From assembly GCA_016213675.1 (NCBI GenBank), contig JACQZW010000073.1, positions 44,298 to 108,297 on the forward strand: a stretch of DNA of 64,000 nt, given 5' to 3'. Both the position numbers and the translations under genes were made by a program. How positions within the stretch are numbered: position 1 is the stretch's first letter; the number at the start of each line of letters is the position of its first letter. The notes under the pieces were generated by a model. The model was given only the letters and a program-made list of their open reading frames with translations. It ran no database searches and had not been told where the DNA came from. Shown here piece by piece: positions 53,286-63,204 of the stretch. This stretch comes from Acidobacteriota bacterium. GTDB taxonomy: Bacteria; Acidobacteriota; Thermoanaerobaculia; Thermoanaerobaculales; Thermoanaerobaculaceae.

Positions 53286-54976
53286 CGGTCGAGCTCTCCG
53301 GCGATGACGTTGAGGCTGCCCAAGATCGCCACGGCATCGGGGATCATGTGCCCCTTGAGCATGTGGGGATAGGCCTGGAAGATCGCGAAGCACGGGGGCC
53401 GCACCTTGATCCGATAGGGCTTCCCGCTCCCGTCGGACACGATGTAGTAGCCCAGCTCGCCGTTGGCCGCCTCCGTGAAGCCGTACACCTCGCCGGCCGG
53501 CACCTTCATACCCTCCATGACCAGCTTGAAGTGCCAGATGAGCGACTCCATCTCGGTGTAGACCTTCTCCTTGGCGGGAAGGGCGACGTTGTGGTCGCTG
53601 ATGATGATCGGTCCCGGCGGCATGGCCTCGAGAGCCTGCTCGACGATCCGCAAGGACTGCTTGATTTCCTCGACGCGCACGAGATACCGGGCGAAGGTGT
53701 CGCCCCCGTGCGCGATCGGAACCTTGAAGTCGAGCTGGTCGTAGCCCATGTAGGGATACGACTTGCGGACGTCGAACGGCACGCCGCAGGCACGCAGGCA
53801 AGGGCCGGTCCAGCCCCAGTCGATGGCGTCCTCGGAAGACAGCTTGCCGACGCCCTCGGTACGCTGCCTGAAGATGCGGTTCTCGGTGATCAGGCGCTCC
53901 ATGTCGGCGACGAGCTGGGGAACGCGCTTGAGGATGAAGCGCACGCCCTCGCCGAAGTCGGCCGGGACGTCGTGCGACACGCCACCGACGCGGACGTAGG
54001 ACATGGTCAGGCGCGACCCGCAGCAGGCCTCGAGAACGGTATAGAGCTCCTCGCGCGCCTCGTACATGTATAGGAACGGCGTCATCGCGCCGATGTCGTT
54101 GAGGTTGGCGCCGATGTCGACGATGTGGTCCATGACCCGCGACAGCTCGGAGAGGATGATGCGAATCGACTGCGCCCGCGGCGGCGCCTCGACGCCGAGG
54201 AGCTTCTCGACCGCCAGGGCGTAGCCGACGCCGTTCATCATGGACGAGCAGTAGTTCAGGCGGTCGGTGTACGGAATGACCTGGTTCCAGGTGTGGGACT
54301 CCGCCATCTTCTCGAAACAGCGATGGAGGTAGCCGATCTCCGTCTCGGCCTGCGTGATCACCTCGCCGTCGAGCCGGACGACCGTGCGCAGCGTCCCGTG
54401 CGAGGCCGGATGCGACGGGCCGAGGTTCAGCACCTGGGTCTCGAAGTGATCCTCGTCCTCCTGGACGGCGCGCGCCCACACCGGCTCGTCCTGTTCCCCT
54501 TCCCGCAGCAGCCAGCGCTGGCCGGGGTCGTAGTCCTTGCGCAACGCGTGTCCCTGGAAGGCCGGATGGCAGAGGATACGCTTGAGGTTCGGATGCCCCG
54601 AGAAGAGGATGCCCATCAGGTCGAACGCCTCGCGCTCGAACCAGTCGGCCGACCTCCAGACCGGGTAGACCGACGGCACGACGGGCGCGTCGGCAGGCAT
54701 CGGCACCTTGAGTCGAATCCGGTGCCCGTGCGTCAGCGACGAGAGGTGGTAGACGGACTCGAACCGCTCCGCCCGCTCGGGGTAGTCGACGCCGCACACA
54801 TCGAGGAGGAGCTTGAAGTCCAGGTCCGGATCGTCCTTTAGGTGGCGAGCCAGGTCGACGAGGACCTTCCGATCGACCCGGAACGTCTGGAGGTCACCGC
54901 CGGGCACCTCGGCGACCAGTGCCTCGTCGGGAAAGGACTTCCTGATCGCGGCCAGTCTCTGCTCACGCGTCCCCAT
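53282..54976 (-). CDS. nuoCD: Fused NADH-quinone oxidoreductase subunit C/D
   Basis: 564 residues. Residues ~1-165 are NuoC ('WFEREAFDLMGILFSGHPNL', 'LRKDYDP'). The rest is NuoD, related to the hydrogenase large subunit ('LGPSHPASHGTLR', 'RLNYCSSMMNGVGYALAVEK', 'SSEDAIDWGWTGPCLRACGV', 'GELGYYIVSDGSGKPYRIKV'). NuoD forms much of the quinone site. The C-D fusion also occurs in enterobacteria and others. The C-terminal 'DR' end is normal. nuoB stops nine bases upstream. Confidence 0.96.
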   Translation of the reverse strand: MGTREQRLAAIRKSFPDEALVAEVPGGDLQTFRVDRKVLVDLARHLKDDPDLDFKLLLDVCGVDYPERAERFESVYHLSSLTHGHRIRLKVPMPADAPVVPSVYPVWRSADWFEREAFDLMGILFSGHPNLKRILCHPAFQGHALRKDYDPGQRWLLREGEQDEPVWARAVQEDEDHFETQVLNLGPSHPASHGTLRTVVRLDGEVITQAETEIGYLHRCFEKMAESHTWNQVIPYTDRLNYCSSMMNGVGYALAVEKLLGVEAPPRAQSIRIILSELSRVMDHIVDIGANLNDIGAMTPFLYMYEAREELYTVLEACCGSRLTMSYVRVGGVSHDVPADFGEGVRFILKRVPQLVADMERLITENRIFRQRTEGVGKLSSEDAIDWGWTGPCLRACGVPFDVRKSYPYMGYDQLDFKVPIAHGGDTFARYLVRVEEIKQSLRIVEQALEAMPPGPIIISDHNVALPAKEKVYTEMESLIWHFKLVMEGMKVPAGEVYGFTEAANGELGYYIVSDGSGKPYRIKVRPPCFAIFQAYPHMLKGHMIPDAVAILGSLNVIAGELDR

Positions 54977-54985
54977 GTCCGCCCC

Positions 54986-55573
54986 TCACTCGCCCACCGA
55001 GGCCGCAGCCTTCTGCGCGGCCACGTTCCTCTGGTACTGGGTCTCACCGCTCCCGATCATCTCCTGCAGACGGACGACGCCCCGGAGGAGCGCCTCCGGC
55101 GTCGGCGGACAACCCGGGACGTAGACGTCGACCGGAATGAACTCGTCGATGCCCTGGACCACGTGGTACGCGCGATAGAACCCGCCCGTGCAGGCGCATG
55201 CCCCCATCGAGATGACGTACTTGGGTTCCGCCATCTGCTCGTAGATGCGCACCAGCACGGGAGCCATCTTGTCGGTGACCGTCCCGGCGACGATCAGCAG
55301 GTCGGACTGGCGCGGCGAGAACCGCACGACCTCCGCGCCGAACCGGGCCAGGTCGTAGTGTGACATCACCACCGACATGAACTCGATCGCGCAGCAGGCA
55401 GTGCCGAACGGGAATGGCCAGAGGCTGTTCTTGCGTGCCGCGTCGAGGAGCTTCTCCCACCGCGTGGTGAGGAAGATCTGGCTTCCATCCGGCTGTCGCT
55501 CCGCGGCACCGACCTCGCGCACGCCTGGCACCACCGTCGGGAGCAGTTGCCGAGTCGCATCTTCCCGCTTCAT
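54986..55573 (-). CDS. nuoB: NADH-quinone oxidoreductase subunit B
   Basis: 195 residues from ATG 55573, with GGAGGG upstream. It carries cluster N2, the last before quinone. The ligands are the adjacent pair in '[13 protein letters not shown]', the Cys in '[14 protein letters not shown]' and the Cys in '[13 protein letters not shown]'. A ~35-residue N-terminal extension precedes the core. A perfect TATAAT box lies at 55645-55650 on the same strand. nuoA and nuoH, normal neighbours, are absent, so the genes for this complex are split. Confidence 0.95.
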   Translation of the reverse strand: MKREDATRQLLPTVVPGVREVGAAERQPDGSQIFLTTRWEKLLDAARKNSLWPFPFGTACCAIEFMSVVMSHYDLARFGAEVVRFSPRQSDLLIVAGTVTDKMAPVLVRIYEQMAEPKYVISMGACACTGGFYRAYHVVQGIDEFIPVDVYVPGCPPTPEALLRGVVRLQEMIGSGETQYQRNVAAQKAAASVGE

Positions 55574-55644
55574 CGCACCCTCCACGACCCACCAGGAACA
55601 ACCGCCTCCGCAGGATCGATGTTCCCCACGAAGGCAGCGTGGAC

Positions 55645-55650
55645 ATTATA
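55645..55650 (-). promoter_or_regulatory. nuoB -10 box
   Basis: A perfect TATAAT on the minus strand, about 72 bases upstream of nuoB ATG. The matching -35 region is not consensus and falls at the 3' end of the transglycosylase gene. Confidence 0.5.
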
Positions 55651-55663
55651 CGGATTTTCACAA

Positions 55664-56443
55664 TTAGCGTGGCGACTCGACACTGCCGAAATCTGGCGCC
55701 GGGGTACAGAAGCGCGTCAGCACCTTCCGCACGTAGTCCCGTGTCTCCCGGTAGGGCGGCACTCCCCCTTCCCGCTCGACCGTCGCGGCGCCTGCGTTGT
55801 ACGCCGCCAGGGCCAACGACAGGTCGCCGAACCGCTCGAGGAGCTTGGCCAGGTGCCGGGTGCCGGCCCGCAGATTCGCCGTCGGATCGTGCGGATCGGC
55901 CACCCCCTGCTCGGTCCAGACCGACGGCATGAGCTGCATCAGCCCGCGAGCACCTACCCGCGACACCGCCCACCGGTTGTAGCCGGACTCCGCCTCGACC
56001 ACGGCCGCCACGAGCCTGGGATGGAGGTTCGCCTCGCGCGCGGAGCGTGCGATCTCCTTGCCGAAACGCATTCCGCCCGGCAGCGCCGCGTCGACGAAAC
56101 CGGTCTCGCACGGCGGGTGCGGAATCGGCTTGGGCTCGACCTCGACGGCGTCCTCGATGATCCGGTCGAACCGCCCGATCGGGATGTCGATCCTCCCCCC
56201 TTCGCCAAGCTCGAGCCGGACCTGAACGCCGTCGTCGAGGAGCCGCACCGACCTGACGGGCAGGATCCGGCCATCGACGAACACCGCCAGATACTGCCCC
56301 TCGGCACGCTGGCCGGCGACGAGTGCGAGCATCACCACAACGGCCCTGAGCAGCCGGCGCGACCAGGCCCTCGATCCTGCAGGGACCTCCGGATTCTCGT
56401 GGCCAAGCTGTCGGCTCTCGCCTGTGGGCGGTCGGCTGATCAT
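55664..56443 (-). CDS. Lytic transglycosylase (SLT domain)
   Basis: 259 residues; ATG 56443 overlaps the Xer stop (ATGA). A signal-anchor segment ('LRAVVVMLALVAGQRAEGQY') starts it. A small beta domain (~50-90) precedes an SLT lysozyme-like domain at ~120-245. The catalytic Glu is in 'VVEAESGYNRWAVSRVGARG', followed by 'LMQLMPSVW', 'PTANLRAGTRHLAKLLERFG' and 'LALAAYNAG'. It should cleave peptidoglycan glycan chains in the periplasm with formation of anhydro-MurNAc ends. Confidence 0.9.
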   Translation of the reverse strand: MISRPPTGESRQLGHENPEVPAGSRAWSRRLLRAVVVMLALVAGQRAEGQYLAVFVDGRILPVRSVRLLDDGVQVRLELGEGGRIDIPIGRFDRIIEDAVEVEPKPIPHPPCETGFVDAALPGGMRFGKEIARSAREANLHPRLVAAVVEAESGYNRWAVSRVGARGLMQLMPSVWTEQGVADPHDPTANLRAGTRHLAKLLERFGDLSLALAAYNAGAATVEREGGVPPYRETRDYVRKVLTRFCTPAPDFGSVESPR

Positions 56444-57351
56444 GCGCGGGGGTGAGAGGCGTCGTAGAGGCGACGGAGGCGCTCGCGGGTCACGTGGGTG
56501 TAGATCTCGGTGGTCGAGATGTCGGCGTGGCCCAGCATCGCCTGGACGGCACGCAGGTCGGCCCCGTGCTCGAGCAGGTGCGTGGCGAACGAGTGCCTCA
56601 CGACATGGGGAGACAGGTGCGTCGAGACCTCGGCCTGGCGTCCGTGGGCCTTGAGCAGGTGCCAGAAGGCCTGACGCGTCATGCCCGTCCCCCGAGCGGT
56701 GAGGAAGACCTCCTCGACGTGGTTGCGGTCGAACGCAGCACGGGCGTGCTGGAGGTACGACTCGATCCATTGCCGTGCCTGGGATCCGAGGGGAACGACC
56801 CGCTCCTTGCTCCCCTTCCCCATGACGCGCACGTACCCCGGGTCGAGCCTGACCTGTGGCATGCGGAGCCCGACCAGCTCGGAAACCCGCAGGCCGGTGG
56901 CGTAGAGGGTCTCCAGCATGGCCCGGTCACGCAGCCCGAGCGGTTTCGAGACGTCCGGCGCCGCCAGGAGCGCCTCGACCTGCTCGTCGCTCAGGTAGTG
57001 AGGCAGTCCCCGCATGAGCCTGGGCGTCTCCAGCTCGAGCGTGGGATCCTGCGTGATCACACCGCGCTCGAGCAGGTGGCGGAACAGTCCGCGCAACGTC
57101 GCCAGGGCGCGCGCCGCCGACCGTGCGCCGACGCCCCGGCCACGAAGCGCGGAGACGTAGCGCCGCAGGTGGGCGCGCTCGCAGCCGGTGGCGTCGAGTC
57201 CCGTGGCGTCCAACCACCGCCCGAACGACTCCAGGTCGTGGCGATACGAGCTCACGGTGTTGGCCGCCAGGCCTCGCTCGACGACGAGGACGGCCAGGTA
57301 GTCGGGCAGCACGCGCAGGAAGAACTCGGACCGGGGAAGCTCTCGGCTCAC
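56440..57351 (-). CDS. xerD: Xer-type tyrosine recombinase
   Basis: 303 residues from a GTG. The N-terminal SAM-like domain ('YLAVLVVERGLAANTVSSYR') and catalytic domain are complete. The active residues are Arg in 'YATGLRVSELVGLRM', Lys in 'GKGSKERVVPL', His-x-x-Arg in 'SPHVVRHSFATHLL', His in 'LGHADISTTEIYTHV' and Tyr in the same segment. The length fits XerC/XerD, which resolve chromosome dimers at dif. Whether it is C or D cannot be settled. No dif-like site or integrase cargo is seen, so it is probably a housekeeping gene. Confidence 0.9.
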   Translation of the reverse strand: MSRELPRSEFFLRVLPDYLAVLVVERGLAANTVSSYRHDLESFGRWLDATGLDATGCERAHLRRYVSALRGRGVGARSAARALATLRGLFRHLLERGVITQDPTLELETPRLMRGLPHYLSDEQVEALLAAPDVSKPLGLRDRAMLETLYATGLRVSELVGLRMPQVRLDPGYVRVMGKGSKERVVPLGSQARQWIESYLQHARAAFDRNHVEEVFLTARGTGMTRQAFWHLLKAHGRQAEVSTHLSPHVVRHSFATHLLEHGADLRAVQAMLGHADISTTEIYTHVTRERLRRLYDASHPRA

Positions 57352-57381
57352 GGGGCGATCCTTGCCTCTGCGTCGAATCTG

Positions 57382-58452
57382 CTACTCGACGAGCTGCGGT
57401 GTCACGAGGACCGCGTCTCCGGTCACGTTGTCGATCACCGACGCGAAGGCGACGAAGGTGCCGCCGACCGTCAACGTCTCCAGCCTGACGACGCCCGATT
57501 CCACCTGGTTCGTCGTCACCATCTCGAAAGCCCGGTCGAACTGCTTGTACTCCCCGACGAGCAGTTGGATCGGGCCGACCGCCCCCAACGGCACGCCGTT
57601 CTTGTCGAAGAACACGAGGTGCACGGTGATCTCCGCCGGGCAGGTGTTGACCAGACCGATGTTGGTCCGGTACCCCCCCTGCAGCGACGGGCGGTGGTGC
57701 AGGCCGATCAACCTGACCTCCTGGGAGTCCTTGATCGACTGGCTGATGGGGATCGCCGGGACCTGCTGACCGTACGTTCCCTGCAGAGTCTGGTTGTAGG
57801 TGCGACTCGTCACCATCAGCGAGCCGATGTCGGTGGTGAATCTGATCGCGGCGCCACCGGTGTTATGGAAGACCTGCGAGACGACGTCCGGGTACTGCTG
57901 GCTGTGCCCGCCGCTGAGGGTGAAGGTCTCCGTGACCGGGGTGGGGTTCGCCCCGCCACGCGGAAGCAGGGCCATGGTGAACGTCGCGCGGGTGTTCAAC
58001 TGGTTGTGCACCTCGATGTCGGTACGCCACATCGTCGAGTTGAGCCCATCGATGTGCGCCCCGGTGGGAATGTAGAGGTCCCGGCTGACCGGGACGCCGG
58101 TCACCGTCATGACCACGCTCGCGCTGACGTTGATGCCGCTGAGCGACCCACTCGCGATGACGACGAAGGACCCCGGTCCGGCCCAAGCGTGGGTGATCGT
58201 GCCGCAGCCCCCGAAGAATCCGCAGTTCGCGGCGTAGGGAATCTCGCCCGTCGACCCGTCGCCGTAGTCGAACGTCACGTGGTCGCCCGGGGCGACGACC
58301 TTCGGATCGATGGTCAGCGTCACGACCGTTCCCGCCGTCACCGGGTTGACATCCGGCGTGACCGTCAAGCCTGCCCCCGACAGGGCGCCTGCGACGAGGA
58401 ACGTCGCCAACACCGTGAGCGGAATCGCGGGAAGTCCCGGGGCGCTTCTCAT
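57382..58452 (-). CDS. Secreted PKD-domain protein
   Basis: 356 residues from ATG 58452, which has GGAGGAG upstream. A signal peptide (to ~'AGALSGAG') is followed by a PKD-type Ig domain: 'TLTIDPKVVAPGDHVTFDYG' and 'ITHAWAGPGSFVVIASG'. Two further beta-rich domains follow, each with a related pattern: 'STMWRTDIEVHNQLNTRATF' and 'QGGYRTNIGLVNTCPAEITV'. This suggests an internal duplication. No enzyme site is visible. It is probably a surface or secreted binding protein. A TATACT box lies about 110 bases upstream. Confidence 0.72.
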   Translation of the reverse strand: MRSAPGLPAIPLTVLATFLVAGALSGAGLTVTPDVNPVTAGTVVTLTIDPKVVAPGDHVTFDYGDGSTGEIPYAANCGFFGGCGTITHAWAGPGSFVVIASGSLSGINVSASVVMTVTGVPVSRDLYIPTGAHIDGLNSTMWRTDIEVHNQLNTRATFTMALLPRGGANPTPVTETFTLSGGHSQQYPDVVSQVFHNTGGAAIRFTTDIGSLMVTSRTYNQTLQGTYGQQVPAIPISQSIKDSQEVRLIGLHHRPSLQGGYRTNIGLVNTCPAEITVHLVFFDKNGVPLGAVGPIQLLVGEYKQFDRAFEMVTTNQVESGVVRLETLTVGGTFVAFASVIDNVTGDAVLVTPQLVE

Positions 58453-58562
58453 CGCTGTCTCCTCCATACCGGACTGCACCACCCGCGGGCCGGCGCGAGA
58501 CGGGGCTGTGAAGAGCTCCCCGATTTGAGACCCGCCTGCTCCACCGTGGCCCAGTCAGCCGA

Positions 58563-58568
58563 AGTATA
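58563..58568 (-). promoter_or_regulatory. -10 box of PKD-protein gene
   Basis: TATACT on the minus strand, about 110 bases before ATG 58452. The -35 region is not consensus. The 177-base gap 58453-58629 holds nothing else that I can name. Confidence 0.35.
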
Positions 58569-58629
58569 CGGCCGCCCAGTGGCGGTTGTTGAGCTGGAAT
58601 GTGCTCGCGGTCACGCTTCTCAAACAACC

Positions 58630-60054
58630 CTACCAATCGCTGGCCGGGAACTCCCGCACGCAGTTCTTGCCCGCGCGCTTGGCGGCGTAGAGGGCCGAGT
58701 CCGCATGAGCGATGAGGTCCACCGGTCCCGCCACGCCGGCCGACGGGAACGTCGACACACCGAGGCTGACGGTGATCCGCTCGCCCAGAGGAAGATCGGA
58801 GAACTGCCACTCGGACACCATGACCCGGAGGCGCTCGGCCTCCCGGACGGCGCCGGCCAGCGCCGTGTTCGGCAGCAGGACGGCGAACTCCTCGCCCCCG
58901 TAGCGCGCGATGATGTCCGGCTTGCGGATCGACGACCGGACGCGATCGGCAAGCTCACGCAGGACGCCGTCGCCGACGAGGTGGCCGAAGGTGTCGTTCA
59001 CCCTCTTGAAGTCATCGACGTCGAACATGAGGAAGGAAAAGTGCGATTCGTAGCGCGTCGACCGCTCGTACTCCTCGCCGAGGCGCTGGTACAGGTAGGC
59101 CTGGTTGTGCGTGCCGGTGAGCTGATCGGTGATAGCCAGCGCCTCCTGGCGCTCCCTTTCCAGCTCGGCGTTGCCGAACTGCTGGGCATTCCGGATGGCG
59201 TTGACCGCCGCCCCCGCGACCAGCTCGCAGTAGGCGACGTCCTCGGCACCGAAGGGACGAAGCGGTCGGGCGGCCCTCAGGAACAAGGTGCCCAGCAGCT
59301 CCTCCTCCCAGAGGATCGGGACGACCATGACGCTGACGTTCTGGAAGGCCCGGACGAGCTCCCGCACCGCAAGCGTCACCGGGTGGCTCGCAAGGTCGTC
59401 GATCGCGACGGTCCTCTTCGTCTCGAGGACACGCACGATCTCGGGGTACTTCCTCAGGTCGATCTCGAGACGGTTGATCGAGGGGTCCTCGAAGGTCGCC
59501 AGCACGTTCCCGATCATCCGTTGGCGATCGACCAGCACGATGGAGCTTCGCGTGGCCGCCATGACCCGCGCGACCTCGGAAACGATCGTCGAGAGGACGC
59601 TCCGGGAGTCGAGCGTGGCCGTGATGCGCTTGAACGAGTCGAAGGCGGACGACATCCGGTCCCGCTGCACTCCGAGCCGGGCCAGTTGCTGGCCCAGGCG
59701 AGCGGCTCGCAGCGTGCGCGCCAGCAGGTCCGCCGCTGCGAACGGCCGCACCACGACGTCGTCGACACCCCTACCGAGCAGCCGCCGGACATCGCCGCCG
59801 GCCGGCGAGGCGAGAACCGTGACGACGGGGAGTCGATCCGGCAGCGCCGCCCGCCAATCGGAGCCCCCGACGGGCTCGGCTGTCACGAGGACGTCCGGGG
59901 CCCCGGGATCTCGATCTGTCAGGGCGAACGACTCGGGCGAGCTGATGCGGACCGAGCATCCCGCCGACTGGAACAGCTCTGCCAGACCGGAGGCCTCCGG
60001 CCCGCCGCCGATGACCACGACCCGAACGCCCGCTGCCGTGCCGGACGGTTCCAC
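58630..60054 (-). CDS. Diguanylate cyclase: pseudo-receiver, GAF, GGDEF
   Basis: 474 residues from a GTG with AGAGG upstream. Residues ~1-120 resemble a response-regulator receiver, but the phosphorylatable Asp is missing ('APDVLVTAEP'), so it probably does not take part in normal phosphotransfer. Residues ~135-300 are a GAF domain ('MAATRSSIVLVDRQ'). The C-terminal GGDEF domain has an intact active site 'GGEEF' and an upstream inhibitory site 'RKPD' five residues before it. It should make cyclic di-GMP and be inhibited by product. The GAF ligand is unknown. Confidence 0.9.
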   Translation of the reverse strand: MEPSGTAAGVRVVVIGGGPEASGLAELFQSAGCSVRISSPESFALTDRDPGAPDVLVTAEPVGGSDWRAALPDRLPVVTVLASPAGGDVRRLLGRGVDDVVVRPFAAADLLARTLRAARLGQQLARLGVQRDRMSSAFDSFKRITATLDSRSVLSTIVSEVARVMAATRSSIVLVDRQRMIGNVLATFEDPSINRLEIDLRKYPEIVRVLETKRTVAIDDLASHPVTLAVRELVRAFQNVSVMVVPILWEEELLGTLFLRAARPLRPFGAEDVAYCELVAGAAVNAIRNAQQFGNAELERERQEALAITDQLTGTHNQAYLYQRLGEEYERSTRYESHFSFLMFDVDDFKRVNDTFGHLVGDGVLRELADRVRSSIRKPDIIARYGGEEFAVLLPNTALAGAVREAERLRVMVSEWQFSDLPLGERITVSLGVSTFPSAGVAGPVDLIAHADSALYAAKRAGKNCVREFPASDW

Positions 60055-60165
60055 GCCCTCTTTCCCCCACGGCCCCTCACGGTCCTGTACATCAGGGGCC
60101 CGACCTGCTCGTCAAACCTCAGACCGACTCCGTCTCGACGACCTTGCCGAGCAGGCTAGCACAGA

Positions 60166-60210
60166 CTGATTCCTCGCGGCATTGCGGTCCCTCTCGCGAG
60201 GCCCGATCAG
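60166..60210 (-). terminator. Possible ndk terminator without T tract
   Basis: Inverted repeat with outer arms CTGAT/ATCAG and inner arms CCTCGCG/CGCGAGG, overlapping the ndk stop codon. The loop is long and no T run follows, so its action is doubtful. Confidence 0.3.
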
Positions 60211-60626
60211 CGCAGGATCTCGGACGTCGCGAAGAAGAAACCGATCTCGATGCGGGCGTTCTCCGGCGAGTCCGAGCCATGGATCGCGTTCCGCTCGATG
60301 TTGGTGCCGAACTGCGCGCGGATCGTGCCCTTCTCGGCCTTCTGCGAGTCGGTCGCTCCCATCACCCTGCGGAGGTACTCGACGGCGTTGTCACGCTCGA
60401 GGGCCATCACCCACACCGGCCCCGAGGTCATGAACTCGACGAGCGAGTTGTAGAACGGACGGTCCTTGTGGACGGCGTAGAAGGCGCGGGCCTGCTCGAC
60501 GGTGAGGTGGAGCCGCTTGGCGCCGAGGATGTCGAACCCTTCCTGCTCGAGGCGGGAGATGATGGCGCCGGCGTTGCGGCGCATGACGGTGTCGGGCTTC
60601 AAGATGGTGAACGTCTGCTGCTTCAT
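60207..60626 (-). CDS. ndk: Nucleoside diphosphate kinase
   Basis: 139 residues, ATG 60626 behind AAGGAGAG. It transfers phosphate between nucleoside di- and triphosphates through the active His in 'RNAIHGSDSPENA'. The Lys in 'TILKPDTVMRR' and the Arg in 'IRAQFG' are also in place, and the hexamer core is normal. It lies 85 bases downstream of sucD on the same strand, a sensible pairing because succinyl-CoA synthetase makes GTP or ATP. Confidence 0.96.
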   Translation of the reverse strand: MKQQTFTILKPDTVMRRNAGAIISRLEQEGFDILGAKRLHLTVEQARAFYAVHKDRPFYNSLVEFMTSGPVWVMALERDNAVEYLRRVMGATDSQKAEKGTIRAQFGTNIERNAIHGSDSPENARIEIGFFFATSEILR

Positions 60627-60711
60627 GGTCGTTCTCTCCTTCTGCGCGCTGGCAGACAACTGCCCGCCTCGCGGCGGGCGTGGTCGTGAGACGCGGATCA
60701 CGGGCACTGGC

Positions 60712-61587
60712 TCACGCGCGACCGAGGGCCCTCTGCATCGTGACGCCGATCTCCGCCGGGGTCGCCACGACGTGGATTCCCGCGGCGGCGAGCGCCTCCA
60801 TCTTCTCCTTGGCGGTGCCCTTGCCGCCGGAGATGATCGCCCCGGCATGGCCCATCCGGCGGCCTGGAGGGGCCGTCTGGCCGGCGATGAACGCGACCAC
60901 CGGCTTGTGGTAGTGCGCCTTGACGTAGGCCGCGGCCTCTTCCTCGGCGGTTCCGCCGATCTCGCCGATCATCACGACCGCCTCGGTGAGCGGGTCGTCC
61001 TTGAACGCCTTGAAGACGTCGACGAAGTTGGTGCCCGGGACCGGGTCGCCGCCGATGCCGATGCACGTCGACTGGCCGAGACCCAGCTTGGTGAGCTGGT
61101 CCACGGCCTCGTAGGTCAGCGTTCCCGAGCGCGACACCACGCCGACGAAGCCGTCCTTGTGGATGTGCGCCGGCATGATGCCGAGCTTCGCCTTGCCCGG
61201 CGAGATGATCCCGGGGCAGTTCGGCCCGATCAGGCGCGACTTCGAGCGGTCGAGCGCCCGCTTGAGAGCGACCTCGTCGCGGGCCGGGATCCCCTCGCTG
61301 ATGCAGACGATCAGCTCGATGCCTGCGTCGATGGCTTCGAGGACCGCATCCGCCGCCATCATCGGCGGCACGAAGATGAGCGACGCGTTGCAGCCGGTTT
61401 GCTGCCGCGCCTGCGCCACGGTGTTGAACACCGGGACGCCGTCGACCGTCGCGCCGCCCTTGCCCGGGGTCATCCCCGCCACGATCTTCGTCCCGTACTC
61501 GCGACACTTGGCCGCGTGGAACTGGCCTTCCTTGCCGGTCAACCCCTGCACGACGACTCGCGTGTTCTCGTCAGCCCAGATCGCCAT
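60712..61587 (-). CDS. sucD: Succinyl-CoA synthetase alpha subunit
   Basis: 291 residues, ATG 61587 with AGAGGGGG upstream. It binds CoA and carries the phosphorylated His: '[20 protein letters not shown]' is the CoA region, '[20 protein letters not shown]' is the usual central motif, and '[20 protein letters not shown]' holds the active His. With SucC it makes ATP or GTP from succinyl-CoA in the TCA cycle. sucC ends 12 bases upstream. Confidence 0.97.
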   Translation of the reverse strand: MAIWADENTRVVVQGLTGKEGQFHAAKCREYGTKIVAGMTPGKGGATVDGVPVFNTVAQARQQTGCNASLIFVPPMMAADAVLEAIDAGIELIVCISEGIPARDEVALKRALDRSKSRLIGPNCPGIISPGKAKLGIMPAHIHKDGFVGVVSRSGTLTYEAVDQLTKLGLGQSTCIGIGGDPVPGTNFVDVFKAFKDDPLTEAVVMIGEIGGTAEEEAAAYVKAHYHKPVVAFIAGQTAPPGRRMGHAGAIISGGKGTAKEKMEALAAAGIHVVATPAEIGVTMQRALGRA

Positions 61588-61599
61588 CGCCCACCCCCT

Positions 61600-62757
<1,158 letters not shown>

Positions 62758-62802
62758 GCGACCCCCTCCGCTCCCCGTACCGGTTCGTCCCGGAGTCCGC
62801 GT

Positions 62803-62831
62803 ATTGTGCACGTCTCGACCTGCTTCCGCAA
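62803..62831 (-). promoter_or_regulatory. sucC promoter
   Basis: TTGCGG (62826-62831) and CACAAT (62803-62808) on the minus strand with a 17-base spacer, about 45 bases before sucC ATG 62757. Confidence 0.5.
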
Positions 62832-62867
62832 TGTTCCGCAGGCCCTGCTGGGCCTCTCGGTTCCACC

Positions 62868-62901
62868 CGTCATCGCGAGGAGCGCAGCGACGAAGCGATC
62901 C
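62868..62901. repeat. Dispersed REP-like repeat (GCGAGGAGCG core)
   Basis: The sequence around GCGAGGAGCGCAGCGACGAA matches the core of a short repeat known from intergenic regions of many bacterial genomes. A second, shorter version ends the window at 63985-64000. Confidence 0.7.
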
Positions 62902-63204
62902 CGTGGCACTTGGAGGGCCAACCCCACGGCTTGCCCCGAATCACGGACCGAGGTCCGTCCCCTCGTATGGCCCCTGGGGTGCGCGGCCCCCTCGGCCCGG
63001 GCTCGCCCCCGCGAGCCCGCGCCGAGACTGCTCCGCTCGCGACCGAGCAGGCCGGCTCGCCGTGGGGCCCCTCGCGTTGCGTACAGCTACCCGGCCATCG
63101 CGGTCGACCTCCATGCACAGCCTCCGCCCACCACCTCGGCTCCGGGCGCAGGCCCTGCATGCCGCTTCACGCCCCCCTTCCAGCCTCCGCGCGGTCACTC
63201 CTCG

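Larger units (their letters stand above)
62758..63204. other. Repeat-rich non-coding stretch upstream of sucC
   Basis: The first ~75 bases hold the sucC ribosome site and promoter. The rest is GC-rich and repetitive: a GAGGAGCG-type repeat at 62868-62901 and a short copy of the CCCCTGGGGTGCGCGG element at 62972-62987. Open frames here have odd Arg/Pro/Ser composition and no family likeness. Confidence 0.6.

Noticed and set aside
56440..57351. Xer gene as an integrase of a mobile island
   Set aside because: It is translationally coupled to a lytic transglycosylase, with housekeeping neighbours and no attachment-site repeats or tRNA.
58453..58629. Possible c-di-GMP riboswitch between the cyclase and PKD genes
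   Set aside because: The conserved GEMM elements are not present; only a -10 box and a ribosome site are seen.
56452..60159. Very long open frame on the + strand
   Set aside because: It lies opposite xerD, the PKD gene and the cyclase gene, and its Arg/Asp/Gly/His-rich sequence is the complement of their codons with no family likeness.
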